Below are positions 6,266-9,178 of a DNA stretch of 9,178 nucleotides, one piece after another. The position numbers and the translations under genes are program-made. Location of the stretch: NCBI GenBank assembly GCA_021786555.1, contig JAJYNB010000209.1, positions 1-9,178 of the forward strand, in the 5' to 3' direction. The notes under the pieces were generated by a model. The model was not told the origin of the DNA and made no database searches. It saw only the letters and a program-made list of their open reading frames with translations. Source of the stretch: Bacillota bacterium (GTDB lineage Bacteria > Bacillota > Desulfitobacteriia > Desulfitobacteriales > JAJXUE01). Each line of letters begins with the position of its first letter. Position 1 is the first letter of the stretch.

Positions 6266-6767
6266 GGCTTGCCTGCTTCCCTGCCTTTCCGGCTACATAG
6301 GGCACCAAGCCCCCCGCCTTGATAAGTTCTTGCATGAAGGGTGGAAATGGCACGGCCTGATAAGTTTCACCCCGGCTAAGATTCGTAATCAAACCGCTGG
6401 ACTCATCTATCTCCACCATATCCCCCTGCTGAATTTTTTCCGCTGCTTCCGCACTTTCAAAAATCGGCAGCCCGATGTTCAAAGCGTTACGATAGAATAT
6501 GCGGGCAAATGATGAGGCAATCACACAGGACAACCCTGCGGCCTTGATAGCGATAGGGGCATGTTCCCGTGAAGAACCACAGCCAAAGTTCTTACCCGCC
6601 ACGATAATATCACCCTGTGCAACTTTACGGGTAAATTCCGGATCAGCATCCTCCATACAGTGCTGGGCCAGGGCCTCCGGCTCCGAGGTGTTCAAATACC
6701 TCGCCGGAATAATCACATCGGTGTCTACATCCTTGCCAAACTTCCACGTCCTGCCTTTTTCAATCAT
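6258..6767 (-). CDS. leuD: 3-isopropylmalate dehydratase small subunit
   Basis: LeuD is the swivel-domain subunit that completes the isopropylmalate isomerase with LeuC, converting 2- to 3-isopropylmalate. At 169 residues it belongs to the short LeuD type that partners LeuC proteins of about 420 residues. Motifs are KFGKDVDTDVIIPARYLNT (9-27), GKNFGCGSSREHAP (58-71), and SSFARIFYRNALNIGLP (85-101). The ATG at 6767 comes directly after the leuC TAA with no gap; GAGGAGGT inside the leuC end supplies the ribosome binding site. This arrangement should keep the two subunits near equal amounts. Confidence 0.97.
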   Translation of the reverse strand: MIEKGRTWKFGKDVDTDVIIPARYLNTSEPEALAQHCMEDADPEFTRKVAQGDIIVAGKNFGCGSSREHAPIAIKAAGLSCVIASSFARIFYRNALNIGLPIFESAEAAEKIQQGDMVEIDESSGLITNLSRGETYQAVPFPPFMQELIKAGGLVPYVAGKAGKQASHV

Positions 6768-8033
6768 TTAGGCCACCTCCTCGGGGCTGGCAATCCTCCC
6801 CAAGATAGCGGAAGCCGCCGCTACTGCGGGATTGCACAAGTAAACTTCGCTTTCGGGATGGCCCATGCGGCCAACAAAATTGCGGTTGGTGGTTGACAGA
6901 GCCTTCTCGCCCTTGGCCAGAATCCCCATATGCCCGCCGAGACACGGACCGCAGGTGGGAGTGCTGACAGCGGCGCCGGCTTCTACCAGAGCGTCTATAA
7001 CCCCTTCCGCCAGGGCTTGGCGGTAGATTTGCTGGGTACCCGGCAGGACAATCAGACGAATTTCCTTGTGCACTTTCCTGCCCCGGAGAATCTGCGCTGC
7101 GGCCTGCAAGTCTTCCAACCTGCCGTTGGTGCAGGAGCCGATAACCACCTGGTCAATTTTCACATGGGTGGACTCCCGCACCGGCCGGGTATTTTCCGGC
7201 AGATGGGGAAAAGCAATCTGCGGCTCAATTTCCGCCACATCAATTTCAAATACCTCAGCATACTTGGCGTCGGTGTCACTCTTATAAACCTTGTAGTCCC
7301 GCTTGGCCCGTGCCTTAATATACTCCAGGGTCTTTTCATCGGGAGCGATTATGCCGTTTTTGGCTCCGGCTTCAATGGCCATATTACAGATAGTAAACCG
7401 GTTATCCATGGATAGGGACCTGATCCCTTCACCATCAAACTCCATGGACTGATAACGGGCGCCGTCCACACCTATTTTACCGATGACGAATAAAATCAAG
7501 TCTTTGCCGCCCACCCAGTGATGCCACTTGTCCCCGTAAAAGAAGAACTTAAGGGATTCAGGCACCCTGAACCAAGCCTCTCCGGTGGCCATGCCTGCAG
7601 CCAAGTCGGTACTCCCGACTCCGGTAGCAAAAGCGCCGACCGCGCCGTAAGTACAGGTGTGAGAATCCGCGCCGATAATGCAATCCCCCGGGAGGGTAAG
7701 CCCTTGTTCCGGCAGAAGGCAGTGCTCAATGCCCATTTGGCCAATTTCAAAATAGTTTTCCACTTCATGCTGCCGGGCGAAATCCCTCATTACTTTACAC
7801 TGCTCCGCCGACTGAATGTCCTTGTTGGGCGCGAAATGGTCCGGAACCAATGCTACCCGGCTCCGGTCAAACACGTTATCCCGCCCCAGTTTTTTAAACT
7901 CTTTAATGGCAACAGGCGCCGTGACGTCATTGGCTAGAACCAGATCGAGTCTGGCGTTGATTAGTTGACCCGGAACTACCTGATCAAGTCCGGCATGGGC
8001 CGCAAGAATCTTTTCAGTTATGGTCATTCCCAT
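6768..8033 (-). CDS. leuC: 3-isopropylmalate dehydratase large subunit
   Basis: LeuC is the aconitase-family large subunit holding the catalytic [4Fe-4S] cluster. The 421-residue length marks the compact LeuC/homoaconitase-like form found in many Clostridia and archaea, not the form of about 466 residues of E. coli. Visible motifs are DHFAPNKD (65-72), GADSHTCTYGAVGAFATGVG (121-140), and EAGAKNGII (221-229). The cluster cysteines are expected to be C301 in IGSCTNGR (298-305), and C361 and C364 in TPTCGPCLGGHMG (358-370). RNFVGRMG (384-391) is also typical. The start at ATG 8033 has GGGAGGT about 9 nt upstream. Another ATG nearer the site is out of frame and stops after eight codons; the ATG two codons in is a possible alternative start. 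It lies 14 nt after leuA. Confidence 0.97.
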   Translation of the reverse strand: MGMTITEKILAAHAGLDQVVPGQLINARLDLVLANDVTAPVAIKEFKKLGRDNVFDRSRVALVPDHFAPNKDIQSAEQCKVMRDFARQHEVENYFEIGQMGIEHCLLPEQGLTLPGDCIIGADSHTCTYGAVGAFATGVGSTDLAAGMATGEAWFRVPESLKFFFYGDKWHHWVGGKDLILFVIGKIGVDGARYQSMEFDGEGIRSLSMDNRFTICNMAIEAGAKNGIIAPDEKTLEYIKARAKRDYKVYKSDTDAKYAEVFEIDVAEIEPQIAFPHLPENTRPVRESTHVKIDQVVIGSCTNGRLEDLQAAAQILRGRKVHKEIRLIVLPGTQQIYRQALAEGVIDALVEAGAAVSTPTCGPCLGGHMGILAKGEKALSTTNRNFVGRMGHPESEVYLCNPAVAAASAILGRIASPEEVA

Positions 8034-8047
8034 CGCTCATTACCTCC

Positions 8048-9178
8048 CTATGCTTCCTGGGCCTTTACCAGCGGTTTTGGGACCACTCCGGTATCCAGCG
8101 CGCGGTTGTAGGCGTTAATGTAGGCTTTGACGCTGGCTTCAATGATATCGGGACTTACTCCATAGCCGGTAATGGCCTTCTTGTTGAATTCCACCGTCAC
8201 GATCACCGCGCCCTGAGCATCCATGCCGCCGCTGATGGCTTCCAACTGGTAGTTGGTTAGAACGCCGCCCGCGCCGGTAATCTTATCAATCGCTTTAAAA
8301 GCCGCATCCACTGGTCCATCCCCCCACGCAGCCTCTTCCAACAGCTGCTGGTTGATGGTTAGGCCAAGGGTAGCGGTCGGCACGGTGCGTGTTCCACTGG
8401 AAACCTGCAGGTATTCCAGCTGGCAAAGAGCATATGTTTCCTTTTCTTCACCCATCAAGGCCAACAAGTCAGCGGTGGTGATATCTTTCTTCCTGTCGGC
8501 CAAAGCCTTGAACCTAAAAAAGACCGAATCCAACTCGCGCTCCTCAAGGGGATACCCCAACTCCGCCATTCTCTGTTTAAAGGCGTGGCGCCCCGAATGC
8601 TTGCCTAAAACGATAGCCTCAGTTTCAATGCCGATAAGCTTAGGGTTCATGATTTCGTAGGTAGTGCGCTCTTTTAGCACTCCGTCTTGATGAATGCCGG
8701 ATTCATGGGCAAAGGCGTTCTTGCCCACCACCGCTTTATTATGCTGCACAAACATCCCCGAAAGCCTGCTAACCAAAGTACTGGCGCGGTAGATTTCCTG
8801 AGTGTTTATGGAAGTGGCCATGTTGTAAAAATCAGACCTGGTGTAAAGAGCCATTACCAGTTCCTCCATGGCTGCGTTGCCTGCCCGCTCACCGATGCCG
8901 TTGATTGTGCATTCAATTTGCTGGGCCCCTGCCTGGATAGCCGCTAAAGAGTTGGCGATGGCCAGCCCCAGATCATTGTGGCAGTGCACGCTTACCACAG
9001 CCTGGTCAATATTGGAAGTCTTTGATATAATCTCGGCCACAAACGCGCCGAATTCTTCCGGGGTGGCATAACCAACCGTATCCGGAATGTTGATCACGTT
9101 GGCTCCAGCCTTGATTACCCTCTCAAATATCTGACAGAGGAAATCCACATCACTGCGGGAAGCGTCTTCTGCAGAAAA
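8048..9178 (-). CDS. leuA: 2-isopropylmalate synthase, N-terminal part outside window
   Basis: LeuA condenses acetyl-CoA with 2-ketoisovalerate, the committed and normally leucine-inhibited step of leucine synthesis. The frame is open to the right edge; the first visible residues are FSAEDASRSD, so roughly the first 130 residues (including the RDGEQ motif) lie outside. In visible numbering, VSVHCHNDLG is at about 62-71 and TINGIGERAGN at about 91-101, both metal- and active-site segments. VGKNAFAHESGIHQDGVLK follows (about 151-169), then LGKHSGRHAF (about 191-200). The C-terminal leucine-binding regulatory domain covers about 250-376, with GDGPVDAAFKAID and SGGMDAQGA typical. The GTG at 9148 is an internal valine codon, not a start. 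The gene leads the leuC-leuD-leuB series. Confidence 0.96.
   Translation of the reverse strand, partial: FSAEDASRSDVDFLCQIFERVIKAGANVINIPDTVGYATPEEFGAFVAEIISKTSNIDQAVVSVHCHNDLGLAIANSLAAIQAGAQQIECTINGIGERAGNAAMEELVMALYTRSDFYNMATSINTQEIYRASTLVSRLSGMFVQHNKAVVGKNAFAHESGIHQDGVLKERTTYEIMNPKLIGIETEAIVLGKHSGRHAFKQRMAELGYPLEERELDSVFFRFKALADRKKDITTADLLALMGEEKETYALCQLEYLQVSSGTRTVPTATLGLTINQQLLEEAAWGDGPVDAAFKAIDKITGAGGVLTNYQLEAISGGMDAQGAVIVTVEFNKKAITGYGVSPDIIEASVKAYINAYNRALDTGVVPKPLVKAQEA

Noticed and set aside
5910..6512. 200-residue open frame on the plus strand opposite leuB/leuD
   Set aside because: It spans two confirmed genes and their junction on the other strand and has no family motifs.
8014..8040. 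Eight-codon ATG...TGA frame on the minus strand overlapping the leuC start
   Set aside because: The ATG lies only 2 nt from the GGAGG core, too close for good initiation, and the frame ends at once; the leuC ATG at 8033 has correct spacing.
9146..9148. GTG as a possible start of leuA
   Set aside because: The frame continues upstream to the window edge with the conserved FSAED segment, so this GTG is an internal valine codon.

Overview
The window carries ordinary amino-acid biosynthesis genes plus the end of a cell-wall gene pair. The organism looks like a Gram-positive of the Clostridia, plausibly a Peptococcaceae / Desulfotomaculum-like lineage. The reasons are a T-box leader, a FemAB-type peptidoglycan bridge enzyme, strong GGAGG-type ribosome binding sites, roughly even base composition, and an intergenic heptamer repeat of a kind I recall from that group. 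The taxonomic placement is inference; no rRNA or other marker is present.

Layout. Positions 1-1335 (+ strand) hold the 3' end of a femAB-like gene, followed 9 nt later by a protein with the alanine racemase fold. The convergent intergenic gap at 1336-1472 contains a 13-bp inverted repeat, a 7-nt tandem repeat, and the terminator of the proline operon. Positions 1473-4767 (- strand) hold proC, proB and proA, a complete glutamate-to-proline pathway. Positions 4768-5197 hold its leader: a T-box riboswitch with stem I, specifier loop, antiterminator and terminator. The predicted specifier codon is CCC (Pro), so the operon should be induced by uncharged tRNA-Pro. Positions 5198-9178 (- strand) hold leuA (5' end outside the window), leuC, leuD and leuB, the leucine branch from 2-ketoisovalerate to 2-ketoisocaproate.

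How it works together. LeuA, LeuCD and LeuB act in sequence, and the genes are tightly packed with adjacent or overlapping ends. No intrinsic terminator is visible between leuB and the pro leader. The T-box terminator may therefore also stop leu transcripts, letting leu read-through into proCBA only when prolyl-tRNA is uncharged. ProB and ProA convert glutamate to glutamate-5-semialdehyde, which cyclises to pyrroline-5-carboxylate, and ProC reduces this to proline.

I do not see a clearly new system. The most interesting object is the racemase-like protein beside FemAB. It keeps the PLP lysine and several PLP-site residues of alanine racemase, but the usual catalytic-tyrosine region of the C-terminal domain is replaced, so its reaction is open.
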